Assembly: GCA_026929865.2 (NCBI GenBank)
Contig: CM049416.1
Span: 18,127,001-18,191,000, forward strand
Length of the DNA: 64,000 nucleotides
Reading direction: 5' to 3'
From: Hyperoplus lanceolatus
Taxonomy: Eukaryota > Chordata > Actinopteri > Uranoscopiformes > Ammodytidae
Part shown: positions 42,001 to 54,111 of the stretch, piece by piece
Layout of the letters: every line of letters begins with the position of its first letter
How positions within the stretch are numbered: the stretch's first letter is position 1
Translations under genes and position numbers: made by a program
The notes under the pieces: model-generated
The model's input: only the letters and a program-made list of their open reading frames with translations
Databases searched by the model: none
What the model was told of the DNA's origin: nothing

Positions 42001-45000
42001 ACTCAAGTAAACCACAAATGAAACACATATCACTGCAGCTGCTTTGCTCGGCTGATTTCAGTCATACATGTAACCTGTGAAGGCCAATAACTTAAATTGT
42101 CCACTGATCACTGGTGAGGCACATTCCCATCGAAGCTTCTGCATGTGGCTTCATTAAAAATGGATGATAATCAAAATGAGCTTAGAGTTATTGTGATCAA
42201 AGTGAAGTCCCTATTGAAAACAGAATCTTGTCTGTAATGTGAGTTGAACATTCAAGTTTATCTGTGACTTCCTCTCGGCGTCGCATTCAAGTCCTGTAAA
42301 TTGATTAATGCGCCTGTTATTAGACAAACAAGTGAGTCACGTTAACCAAGATTGATTACATTTCATCAACCAAAGGGAATAGATTGACTTTTTCAAACAT
42401 TGCAAATCAAATACCTCAGATGGACTGTAATGTATCCTCAAATTTAATCATGACTAAATCTTGACTGATAGCTGCAACAATTGCCTGCTGTTTTTTGTTT
42501 GCAATAATCAGTCATGCACTATACATATAGTATGTGCTATAGTGTGAGAGACAGAGGAAGATCCCACGGAGAGCCGGTTGCAGATGGCCCGAGCTGTGTT
42601 GTCATATGGAAATTTTATTTACTTTACCGCCTCCTCTGGATTGACAGTGAGCACCTGCAAAGGGCGAGAGTGACGCCCGCTAAGCTGATGTGTGTTTACA
42701 CGCTTGGACGACACAGTGAGAAGCCCCGCAACTGGAGAAATGAGGCAAAGGGGCCCCGGTGCCAATCATAGACACTTAAGCTGTCTCACTAAATCCTCTA
42801 CAAAGAAGAGAGAGTAAGAAGAAATCAGACAAATCCATCACTTTATTTGCATACTCCTTTTCATCCACATGCTTACTGACAGTATTTCTCAATCATTTTT
42901 GGGGAAAAGGGTGAACAGAGACGACTGTGCTTGGATAGCAGCTGTGGGTCAACCTCTCTGCTCTGCTCAGCCCTCTCCGACAAGGTTGCCAGTTGTAATT
43001 TATTTTCTCATTGATTGGGACTGCAGGCCCTTCCAAACACTGACAAATGGTGATCTGCTGGAGTGAAATACTTGTTTTATTATGATGACATTGGCTTCTA
43101 TCTAAATTCACCTAAGTATCACAGGTGAAGTCATCAAGGTGACGGCCAGAGCAAGTTGCATCAGACAGAATGTACTGTTCAGTGTCGTCATTATGAAACC
43201 TCCATCATAGCACAACACCGGTTATGTGTTCCCTTGGGAGTTCAGGCTCCATCAGTGATAGCTGTGATCCCAGCAAGTTTTTATCCTGCCTCTTTCGCTC
43301 CTCAGCTTGGCACTAATCCTATTGTTAATGGTGAATGGCGGGAACACTGAGACGCTCCAAGCAACAAGCACAGAACTGTGTATTCTGGATGATGATACAA
43401 AGTTACTTTTACAGAGCCGGGGCAGGTAAAATATCATTTAAGTTGTCCCAACTCTCACACTCTGGCCTTTATTCACTCAATCTATCGTCTATTTTTTCAC
43501 AATAATTCCCTCACCAATTGGCCTCAAAGCCATTGTGTCAGCCGAGACTGGGGCATACGGACGTTCACCATCGCTTACTATTTTGAGGATTTGATTTGTT
43601 TTGACAAGTGAAAGTTTGAATTGTCTTACTCTTCTTCGAGACCCTGGAAATCAAGATAAATGTTTTCTTTATGTGTCAAATATGCAACAAAGCAAATGCC
43701 CATAGGGGAGAGTGATAATCTTTAATCCAGTAAAGAACAAAATACTTGCTTGTGTATGGTTTTCAAAGTTATATTTAGAAGGCAGGCAGACTTATGAGCC
43801 ATCCGTTTTTAGCATTTGATCGCCTCATTTGGGTTTTGAATTTAATTTTAAATTAAAGAGCCAACATTGTCACTCAAATATGGCAAAAGTTTGTTTTTCC
43901 CTCCAGATGTGAATATTTCTCAATTACTGTCAAACAACTGTGCTGCAGCGAAGACTCCCTCTATAAATATAGTTTGCCTCGTGTTGTTCAGTGTATCTCA
44001 CATGTTTCACAGGATTTTTGTTTGAACTGTGACTTGCTTGAAACTTTTATACATTTTCATTTTCTGTCCTCATCCCTCCCACTTCTCGATTATCTGGCGC
44101 TATTGCCCTCGAATAACTACAAGAGGGATCACATACATTTTCTACTTCCAATCTAATCCAATCCTTTTTTTTATAAAGGCAAGAAATTTCATAATCTTGC
44201 TTCTGCTCTATAGCATAAGATTGAAAAGCCATTAATGAGAACATACACAGGCCATACTGGGTACACAGAATTAAGCCATTAGAGATTAATGAGTTTTTCG
44301 GGGGGAAGCGTACGGAGTCAGATGAACGCCGGGCGACGGGGTCCAGTCTGTCGGCTGGGAGACGAATAGGGACGAGAGCTGTTTTTTTTTGCCAAATGCT
44401 GTCACGCTCCACTGGCCACGCTGTGAGTGTTTTGGCTCTTTCAGATTAATTGTCAGTCATAAACTAAGTTCTGCAGTTCAAACAGGTCGGCCAGGGTCAG
44501 GGGCTTTCACTGACATGGTATACACAAGTATGGGAGAGGACATGTTTGATTTATCGGGCTTGAGTCGCATTCACATTCAGCAGAAAAAGTTCAGAGTTAT
44601 TGTAACCAGCACAGTGAACCCTGTACTGCATTAGATTTCCATTTGTATGACTGATAGGAGCTCCCATCTATTAAAACTTATAATATTACGTGTTCTTTTG
44701 TTTGGAATTATGGAAGGTAAAAAAATAAAAGATGACTGGAAAAAGTTTCAAAGTTCTCAATTGTTGTTTAATGAAGTGAGATCACAGGTGATGCAGGCAG
44801 TTTTTCACAGGACAAAAAAAGTGAGCTCTCTCTCTATAGCAGAGTCTCTTAACATATCTTGAAAATGTCTATTGATTGGTTGATCTCGTTGTCAGGCAGT
44901 TTTCAGAGTCCATCCTCTTCTCGTTGTCTTCTCCTGAAAAGTAAAACTATGTTCCTAACCTTGAATATAACTTCTTATCTATAAAAGTTGAGATGAGTCA

Positions 45001-45540
45001 GGTTTGTACCGTTCTCCAAACTTTCTTCTAAGGCACAAACCTTCCCTCCCTTCTCCACTCCCTGCTCTGTACACTCCCTGCTCTGTACTGAAATGAGAAC
45101 ATTTATATCACATTATAATTGTATGATTGTACAATTGATTATATATGAGTAAATGCAATTTAATGATGGGGGCTATAACATCATTAATATTTAAAAATTT
45201 AAATCCTAACACATCCAAAAGTAAATGAAAACTTGCTGGCTTACAATACAAGGGGACCACATTATCATACAAAAGTCTGGCGAATAAGCATTTGTTGATT
45301 TTCAGTCTGATTATCTTGCTAATCAATATTATTACACCACTGCATCGCTGATGCTTAAAGTGTATGATGACTAATTAGCATCAAATGGATTTTAAATTGA
45401 GATTAAATACTGCTTTGTGGCCTGAATAGCAAATGCACTTGCAGTTTTAGCAGCTGTTATTGGTACTATTCAGGTAAACTGATAAATGGTTGATTTTTTG
45501 GAGTTGTATTTGTCAATGTTTAAACAGTAACAATATATTT
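39085..45540. other. Non-coding DNA without recognised genes
   Basis: About 6.4 kb of AT-rich, unique-looking sequence. No exon or RNA gene was supportable. Many TAATTA- and ATTA-type words occur, as is common in AT-rich regulatory deserts, but none is strong enough to annotate as an enhancer. Confidence 0.45.
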
Positions 45541-45880
45541 GATGTGTGTGTGTGTATTTTGAAAAGGGCCTTTTGGTTCCGACAGCTCAATAGTTCGAAA
45601 TATTTCCCATTAGACCGACAGCCCATTAGCCGATGGCCCGTTCTTCCGAAGAAGAAACCCATAGTTCCGAGATGCAATTGTTCCGACTAGTTAAAGAGGA
45701 GGCCCAACGGTCCTTTATCCCGAAAATACACACCTCTCATTCTTAACTCCACAATACTAATCCAACCTATCTCTCCCACATTCGCAATGCAATTTAAGAG
45801 AAAACAGTGACAACTTTCCTCTCTTTGTTTGACACGTATTTCAGCACAATGGACAGAGGGCGGCGGAGGTCTATCAGCAA

Positions 45881-45986
<106 letters not shown>

Positions 45987-46157
45987 ATAGACAAGTCACA
46001 ATAAATGGTGAGTGAAAAGTGATTTGGTTTCATGTAGACCTATGAATTAGGTTTAGATTACGGTTAATTTAAGGGTTGGGGTTATTTTAAAGGGCTAGGG
46101 ATAGCTTTATGTCAATGAAGTAGGCCTTCTCAGTTCTCACAAGTACAGATGTATACA

Positions 46158-46162
<5 letters not shown>

Positions 46163-46201
<39 letters not shown>
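46163..46201. repeat. TG microsatellite
   Basis: Uninterrupted GT run inside the inverted-arm element. Confidence 0.95.
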
Positions 46202-46202
<1 letters not shown>

Positions 46203-46529
46203 TGTGCGTGTGTGTGGTTCTTGATAGACCGCCACTACTGTCCTATGTCCATGGTGCTGAAATACATGTCAAAAATAGGAGAGGATGAAAGGCGTTGTCA
46301 CTGTTCTCTCTAAGTTGCATTGTGAAGGTGAGAGAGATAGTTTATTTTCGGGATAAAGGACCTTCGGACTAATGGGCCTCCTCTTAATTAGTCTGATAAA
46401 GGCACTTTGGAACTATGAGTTTTGTTTTCGGAACGGGCCATTGGGCTATCAGTCTAATGAGAAGTTTTTCTAACTATATTTTGTACTATATTTCCTACTA
46501 TTGACTAATTTAGCTGTCCGAACAAATAG

Positions 46530-49500
46530 GCGTCAGAAATACAGCCTGGCACCACATTAGATAGCTACCATAGCTGGTGAGCACTGTGACACATTTAGCC
46601 GCTAACCAGTAAGATATTTCTCTAAACAGTTGTTGGAGACCTAAGGAGAGCTGAAATATAAGTGAGTATTGGATTTACTATAGTTATAAACTGCCCTTGA
46701 CCCTTTCTATGTTTGGTGTGTGATTATCTCACATCTAAACAGTTTGTGAGTGATTCGAGGGGATGTTCTTAGACAGCTAGTTTCTCTCGCTTCTCTTACA
46801 GCCATAAATCCAATCTCTATCTCCCTTGCAGTCGTGTTGCACAAATTGAAGACTTGCTTTTTGAAAAAAAAAGAGCGAAATGACTCATCTGATATAGGTA
46901 ATGCTCTGCTCTGTGTGGATACGGTGTGTGGGAATGAAGAAGATGAAGATTGAGAGGCAGGGCCGCTGTTTAAATAACTGTGGTTAAAAAACTGACTTTG
47001 ACAGGCTGATTTCATTTGGTTTCATCAGATTCTCAGCACAGACAGGCCCAGTCACTGCTGTCTTGCTATTGGGGCCGCCAGTGGACATACCCTGAATGGA
47101 GCTTAACAGCTACTTCAGCTATGTCCAGGCTCACAATGACCGCTGCCTTCTTGAAGCTAGTAAAACAAATTAAGGTGCAGTTTGTTAATATAAAGATCTC
47201 TAACACAAATCCCTTCATATGTGTGTAAACTCATTTGAAGTAATTTTGCGCTTTCAGCACAACAGAACTCTTATAAATGGCCATAGAGGATAATTCTTCA
47301 GAATTTTTTCCCCATTCGCCATATATCATCTGATATCATTGGAGAAGCTCATTGCGGATGGCTCAAAAGCATAACACACACTTAGGGGAGGGCTGGACGG
47401 GGAGGTGGGGGTGCAAATGGATGAAATGTATTATTAATGAGTTGAATATGAGACGGCAGCAGTGGCAGGGTATATCATTATCAGCGGGGGGTATGAGTCA
47501 TACTAATTACTGGCCAACACAGGGGACGATGCTTAAATCCCCAACAGTGTAACATGATGCTAAACATGAAGCACTGCAGTGTTAGCTCTTTCACACAGGC
47601 ATCTCTATGATATCATTGAAGGGTTGGGCAGCAGAAATGAGATTGCGGAAGTTCTGAAAATATATTTGTTTTTAACAAGATTTGACTACATGTGTAATGA
47701 AGCGCTCGCTCAAATGTGTCAACTTTTATTTGTTCTTCTCCAAAAAATCAACGCCTTTATTACTTTTTTCTTCCGTGATTTAGACTTTAGATCAGGACAT
47801 ACAGTATATTTCTGGAGTAGATGCACCAAACTCCTTACTAAGGAATCCATTATTTGATGCTGGCCTATTGCTCGCTAAATTTGACATTTTGTTCAATTTA
47901 GCATCAATCAAAATAAGCTTCCACTTGCTTGGCAAAAGGTGTTCATTGTGCAATGCATACTCATCCTCCGTTTAGAACTTCAAGTTTAAATACCTGTGAT
48001 TGAATAGCTGCTTTGGAACATCAAGTCTCACCACTCACCTTCTCACCCCTATTATATCCTTATCTATATCAACCTGAAATAAGTTGCACTGTTTGGTAGT
48101 GGAAAGCAGATTTTTAGACACAAAATGTGGATGAATATATTAGGGATTGACTTGGACGTGATTGATGTGAGACCCCCTCAAGACTAGACCTGAAAGCAAA
48201 AAACATTCAAGTCTCCAGTTTTGGTTTGATAAAACCAAAAAACAATTACAAAGAAAACAGCAACACGCCAGCCTTGTTTAGACGTGTATTTGGAATATTT
48301 TGATCTATGCATTAAAATAAATTATATCTTTGAAAAAAACTGCTTTTCATCTGACCAGGAAAAGCAAGGATATCTGCTGAAAAAGATAACATGAAGGGAT
48401 TGACAGCATCTTGTGGCAAGATTGTCTTTTCTCAATTGCTTTCTCAATAGCAAAAAAAATGACCTTGCAAAAATAATGTCTTCCAAATTTAGAATACCAC
48501 TTTGAAAGGGACATATTCAAATGTTCAGTGTAATTTTAAAAGGTAATCATTCGAAGATTTTCAATCTGCTTCCTAACAAGGACTTTTGGGAAGGCGCTGA
48601 GAATTGAAAGTCGCCTTAAAAAGAGCATTGGTGAGGAGATTGAAGTTTTGGTTGTGTTAATAACGTTGATTCTCCATCACGCTGCCTAATAGCTCTTGAA
48701 TTTGATTCCACCGATAAATGGCCATTGTAGTATTGAAATGATACATTATAATATAATCACATTGTGAACAGCTCTTAATAGCACCTTTACAACAGACTGG
48801 CACTACAATTGGTTAATTTTGTGCTAAAGAGCCACTTTTTCTGACACAAAGAGCTAAGAGTGAATTTGTGCCAGGCATTCAATCAATAATCTGAGCCCGA
48901 AAAAGCCAGCCTTAAAATATAATGCCATTTTCTCTGCATGTGGACTGCAGAGAGTTTACGGAGGCGTTGTGACAGCAGTATTGTACACAGGGCTTTGAGG
49001 ACAGAACTAATGGTACACTTTATCGATTGTGTGTGGGCTGTAATCTGTCAATCCAGGCTTGTCCGGCTGCGGCAGAGTGCCAGGTCTGGTCTATGGGGTC
49101 ATCTCAAGCCATCTGTTGTTCCAAACACACTGAGTATCTCACTAACTGATTACCACACTCCATTTGGAAGGATAGCCAGTCACAAAGAACAGCTAAAATG
49201 TAACCAAAAATATGAAAGAAAGAGGTATAGAGACAAAGAGGGAAAGATAGGGCACAGCAGGCACAAATGAGTATCAGGTTTATTCATCAAAATTTTAGTT
49301 TGACACCTCATTGCGATTTTTATCTGGTGATAAATTAGCCAAATACAGTAGCCAAATAGCACTGTGGTGTTCTGTTTATGTCTGGAACGATTAGCCAAGT
49401 AATAGATTAGTAAATTAGAAAATCAGTGTTGGGCCATCTTCTTGCAAATGTAATCAATTACTAATCACTCCCTGAAAAAAAAGTTAATTTACTAAATGCT

Positions 49501-50050
49501 CATCAACAAAATCAACAGAACTTCAAAGCCTTTTCGACAACACCGGAAACATTCTGTTTTTTTAGACATTTTGATTTACGGCTCTAGATCCCATTATTGG
49601 TTAAATGTATGTGAGTAAACCATGGTGTTTGTGTCAACTGAAAAATATAGAAAAATATTGGATGGATTGCCAGATATGTTTTTACTTTTGACATTCTTGG
49701 TCTCCAGAGGATGACTACTGAAGATGTTGGCAGTTATCTTACATTTCCTGTAGCACCATCAGCAACGTTTTCGCAAATCTTGTAAAATTGGCAGAAAATT
49801 CAGAACATTAATCATGGTTCCCAGATCATAGCCTCTGACTTTTGAGACACCGCAAAGTTATCATTTGTGAATCTAGAGTGAAGTGTCTGGAAAATAATGG
49901 GATTCATTGCAATTCATTTTTTAAACATTCATGCACATCATGTCCCCACCACAAGGAATTCTAGAAATTACATAACTTTTAATCCAGTGCCAGCCATGGG
50001 TCAACATTTTTCCCGAAGACCTGCAAAACAAATTACATTCCAGATAGCCT
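46530..50050. other. Non-coding DNA without recognised features
   Basis: About 3.5 kb, AT-rich and unique-looking. No exon, RNA gene or mobile element was recognised on either strand. Confidence 0.45.
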
Positions 50051-50054
50051 CAGA

Positions 50055-50468
50055 TATACTTTGACTCAAGTGCTGGACAAGCTGATCAAGAAGGCCAGCT
50101 CAGTGGTCGGGGCTGAGCAGCTCAAGGTTCTGCAGGTGGCAGAGGCCAGAATCCTCAACAAACTGGCCTCAATAATGACTAACCCCACTCACCCACTCCA
50201 CGCCCTGAAGGTGATCAAGAACAGCACCTTCAGTCACAGACTAATTGCACCAATGTGCAAAACGGAGTGCTACAGGAAGTCCTGTTTACCAGCTGCCATA
50301 CGATTTTATAATGCACAAAAATAACTTTGCACTTTGTAGTATTTATTATTGTATTTATTGTTTTTTATCTTTTTTATAAGTATTTTAGCTATGAGGGAAT
50401 GTGTGTTTGTTATGTCTGTCCATACGCTGTTTGTGACACTGTAATTTCCTGTAAAGGATTATTAAAGG
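50055..50468 (+). pseudogene. 5'-truncated LINE 3' end (L2/Rex1-like C-terminus plus 3' UTR)
   Basis: An 87-residue open stretch (50061-50324) has the look of the C-terminal end of fish L2/Rex1-type LINE polyproteins: LDKLIKKASSVVG, HPLHALKV, STFSHRLIAP, CYRKSCLPAAIRFYN. A short AT-rich 3' UTR follows and ends ATTAAAGGATCT, running straight into an ATCT tandem repeat, as LINE tails of this group do. The reverse-transcriptase core is absent, so the copy is dead on arrival. Confidence 0.7.

Positions 50469-50557
<89 letters not shown>
50469..50557. repeat. ATCT tetranucleotide repeat, left part
   Basis: Pure ATCT repeat continuing from the LINE 3' tail; interrupted by the Tc1 insertion and resumed at 52184. 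Confidence 0.95.
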
Positions 50558-52181
50558 CACTCAACAAAAATATAAACACTTTTGTTTTTGCACCCATTTT
50601 TCATGAGATGGACTTAAAGATCTAAAATTCATTCCAGATACACAATATTACCATTTCTCTCAAACATTGTTCACAAATCTGTCTAAATGTGTGATAGTGA
50701 GCACTTCTGCTTTGCTGAGATAATCCATCCCACCTCACAGGTGTGCCACATCAAGATGCTGATCTGACATCATGATTAGTGCACAGGTGTGCCTTAGACT
50801 GTCCACAATAAAAGGCCACTCTGAAATGTGCATTCTTTTGCTTTATTGGGGGTCTGGGGACTCAGAACCAGTCAGTATCTGGTGTGACCACCATTTGCCT
50901 CATGCAGTGCAACACATCTTCTTCGCATAGAGTTTATCAGATTGTCAATTGTGGCCTGTGGAATGTTGGTCCACTCCTCTTCAATGGCTGTGCGAAGTTG
51001 CTGGATATTAGTGGGAAGTGGTGCATACTGTCGTATACGCTGGTCAAGCACATCCCAAACATGCTCAATGGGTGACATGTCCGGTGAGTATGCTGGCCAT
51101 GCAAGAACTGGGACATTTTCAGCTTCCAAGAATTGTGTACAGATCCTTCCAACATGGGGCCGTGCATTATCTTGCTGAAATGTGAGGTGATGTTCATGGA
51201 TGTATGGCACAACAATGGGCCTCAGGATCTCATCACGGTATCTCTGTGCATTCAAAATGCCATCAATAAAATGCACCTGTGTGCCTGTGTCCATAACAGA
51301 TGCCTGCCCATACCATAACCCCACCACCACCATGGGCCACTCGATCCACAACATTGACATCAGCAAAGCGCTCACCCACACGACGCCACGCACGCTGTCT
51401 GCCATCTGCCCTGAACAATGTAAACCGAGATTCATCCGTGAAGAGAACACCTCTCCAATGTGCCAGACGCCATCGAATGTGAGCATTTGCCCACTCAAGT
51501 CTGTTACGGCGACGAGCTGGAGTCAGGTCAAGACCCCGATGAGGACGACGAGCATGCAGTTGAGCTTCCCTGAGACGGTTTCTGACAGTTTGTGCAGAAA
51601 TTGTTTGGTTATGCAAACCAATTGTTTCAGCAGCTGTCTCAGTGGCTGGTCTCAGACGATCTTGGAGGTGAACCTGCTGGATGTGGAGGTCCTGGGCTGG
51701 TGTGGTTACACGTGGTCTGCGGTTGTGAGGCCGGTTGGATGTACTGCCATATTCTCTGAAACACCTTTGGAGACGGCTTATGGTGGAGAAATGAACATTC
51801 AATGCACGAGCAACAGATCTGGTTGACATTCCTGCTGTCAGCATGCCAATTGCACGCTCCCTCAATGCTTGTGGCATCTGTGGCATTTTGCTGTGAGACA
51901 AAACTGCACATTTCAGGGTGGCCTTTTATTGTGGACAGTCTAAGGCACACCTGTGCACTAATCATGATGTCAGATCAGCATCTTGATGTGGCACACCTGT
52001 GAGGTGAGATGGATTATCTCAGCAAAGCAGAAGTGCTCACTATCACACATTTAGACAGATTGGTGAACAATGTTTGAGAGAAATGGTAATATTGTGTATC
52101 TGGAATGAATTTTAGAATGAAAGTCCATCTCATGAAAAATGGGAGCAAAAACAAAAGTGTTACGTTTATATTTTTGTTGAG

Positions 52182-52183
<2 letters not shown>
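50558..52183 (-). mobile_element. Nearly complete Tc1-family transposon
   Basis: 1626 bases with inverted repeats of about 280 bases (CACTCAACAAAAATATAAAC at the left, its inverse at the right) and TA at each side (50556-50557, 52184-52185). The transposase lies on the minus strand between the repeats. The last base of the right end differs from the perfect inverse. The sharp match between arms suggests a fairly young copy. Confidence 0.92.
50872..51901 (-). pseudogene. Tc1 transposase, one frameshift
   Basis: The first frame (51901 down to 51263) covers the paired helix-turn-helix DNA-binding region (LRERAIGMLTAGMSTRSVAR; STISRLQR) and the first catalytic Asp (LFTDESRF, about residue 156). 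The second frame (up to 50872) carries the rest: QQDNARPH with the second Asp, and PIEHVWD with the Glu 34 residues later, so the triad is DD34E as in Tc1. The C-terminus RRRCVALHEANGGHTRY is complete. The two frames meet at an indel near 51285, just after VMVWAGICYG. No other stop was seen, so one indel is the main visible lesion. Confidence 0.88.

Positions 52184-52273
<90 letters not shown>
52184..52273. repeat. ATCT tetranucleotide repeat, right part
   Basis: Continuation of the same ATCT tract on the far side of the Tc1 insertion. Confidence 0.95.
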
Positions 52274-52428
52274 ATTCGAAAATTTAGCACACTGAAACAT
52301 ACTGTATAAGAAAGGTGAACATGGCAAACAGTATGTGCTATTTGCTAATTAGTTAGCATTTAACTAAAAGCACTGTTGTTCCTAAGTGCAGTCTCATATA
52401 CCCCTTGTATAACAACAGGAACAAAGAG

Positions 52429-52932
52429 CCAGCTCCGGGCTGGTGCTGGGGCAACAGTCTAATACCAGTTACGAACCAGTTGGTTTCACACTGACCAGAG
52501 CCGGCAAGACAGCAACATCATGACGTCACTGTGAACGTCTGTGTACGTCTCCCAACGTCGCTGCTCTCGTGGGTAACGCTAAAGCTAGTGCTAGCTTTAA
52601 GCACAACAACAGGGGCGGATACATCTTATTTTTACATGTGTTGCCTCTCGCTTTGTTTTGTTAACCAAACAGGACCCACACAGGGTATACTTCACCGGTC
52701 GATTTGATCGCTACATTTGGTAATTATTGGTAATTGTGTTTACGTCTCATAGTAGCAATGTTTTTAAATATGGCGGGCATGTGGTTTGAGTTGGTCTGGT
52801 TGGTCAGGATATCCTTTCCTCGGCCCCTGACGTAGGCGGTTCATATTTTCTAGCCAAGCTCAAACCTGGAGCTGAGCTGGCACCAGTTTTTCCAGCCCGT
52901 AGCCGGCTATCTGGCGGTGCGAAACCATAAAA
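52429..52932. mobile_element. Non-autonomous element, member of an inverted pair
   Basis: Left end AGAGCCAGCTCCGGGCTGGT; right end, inverted, AGCCGGCTACGGGCTGG. Inner blocks (GGTTTCACACTGACCAGAG, GACGTCACTGTGAACGT, ATATGGCGGGCATG) recur inverted at 58940-59363. No coding capacity; target duplication not resolved. Confidence 0.65.
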
Positions 52933-52939
52933 AAAGGTG

Positions 52940-54074
52940 GGAAAGGGGCAATAGTCTCTTTATCTTGTTAACATGTGCATGAAGACAAAATAAGTCCCTT
53001 TTTCTCATTGGCAGCCATCCTGATTATAATGTGTTTATCTTCTGATCATCCAGAAACTGATGCCTGGGATGAGCTTTTACAGTCGGACAACCACAAAACT
53101 AGCACACACCAAAAACCAACGATTGACAACCACTGGATCAAGAGAGAAAAACAATTATAAAAACATGACATAATCAGATGTCATTCAAATGACAGGTCAA
53201 ATGTGTTTGCAGTGGTGGCCCATATAGGAAGCTGATCCAAAGCCCAGATGGGGTTTGTCAATATTCTATTGATTGCTGTGGTTGAACCCACTTTTCCATG
53301 GATCAACAAGATAATTTATATAACTCTGTGTGGGTTTGACTGGGCTGTTGTTCCCAGCATGCACAGCAAGGCTCCTAAAAGCCTCATTTTAGTTTTGTTT
53401 GCTTGCAACTCTTGAATATATGCCTCTCCGTTGGCATCTGGATCACTATCGCTATCTGTTTGTATAAATCTCAGCTATTTCTCCTTGTCCCCACGGGATC
53501 TACCAGGCACTTTAGCCCTCTCTGTCTCTCTCTCCCTCCCTCCCTCTCTCTTTCCCCATTCTCATCGTCCATCTAACATCTTGTCCCCGATGCCCTGGGT
53601 AAGTGCCAGGCAGGGCGTCCCAGGAGTGACCTTGGGGGTAATGAGCTCCTGATCACGAGTCAGGAAACCCGGCATTCAACACCCACCCCAAACACCCTCC
53701 CCTCACCCCGTGCAACACACACAAAAAAAAGAAAAAGAAAAAAAACTACACGGCTATCGTATGCTCAGCCCACAAAGAGACATAGTATTGGAGAGGCAGG
53801 GCAGCAGGGCAGAGGTGCAGATGAAAAGAGCCTAGATAAACTACTTCAAGCTTTGATATACAACTACCAGACCTCCAAAATGAAGTAAGTGGATTGTTTC
53901 GGGCATATACACTTAGTGATGCATTGCTTTCACTGGGTAGGTGTGATGGGATGGTTAGGTTGTTCACTTGAGCAGCCGGGCAAGCTGAAAAGTTTGGAGT
54001 TGACCTATATTCTTCCGAAAAGACTGCATAGTATGTAGTATGAAAGCAGCCATTTCAAATGGATTCAAATGGAT
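52940..54074. other. Non-coding DNA with a pyrimidine-rich patch
   Basis: No gene recognised. A CT-rich stretch lies at about 53505-53565 and a C-rich, then A-rich stretch at about 53670-53740. Confidence 0.4.
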
Positions 54075-54111
54075 GAAATGCATCACAAATGGCCCATTTG
54101 TGATGCATTTC
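54075..54111. repeat. Perfect 18-base inverted repeat with one-base spacer
   Basis: GAAATGCATCACAAATGG is followed, after a single C, by its exact inverse. Flanking sequence (CAAATGGATTCAAATGGATG) repeats part of the motif directly. Confidence 0.9.

Noticed and set aside
51200-51826. 208-residue open frame on +
   Set aside because: It is the exact antisense of the Tc1 transposase gene and shows no family resemblance of its own.
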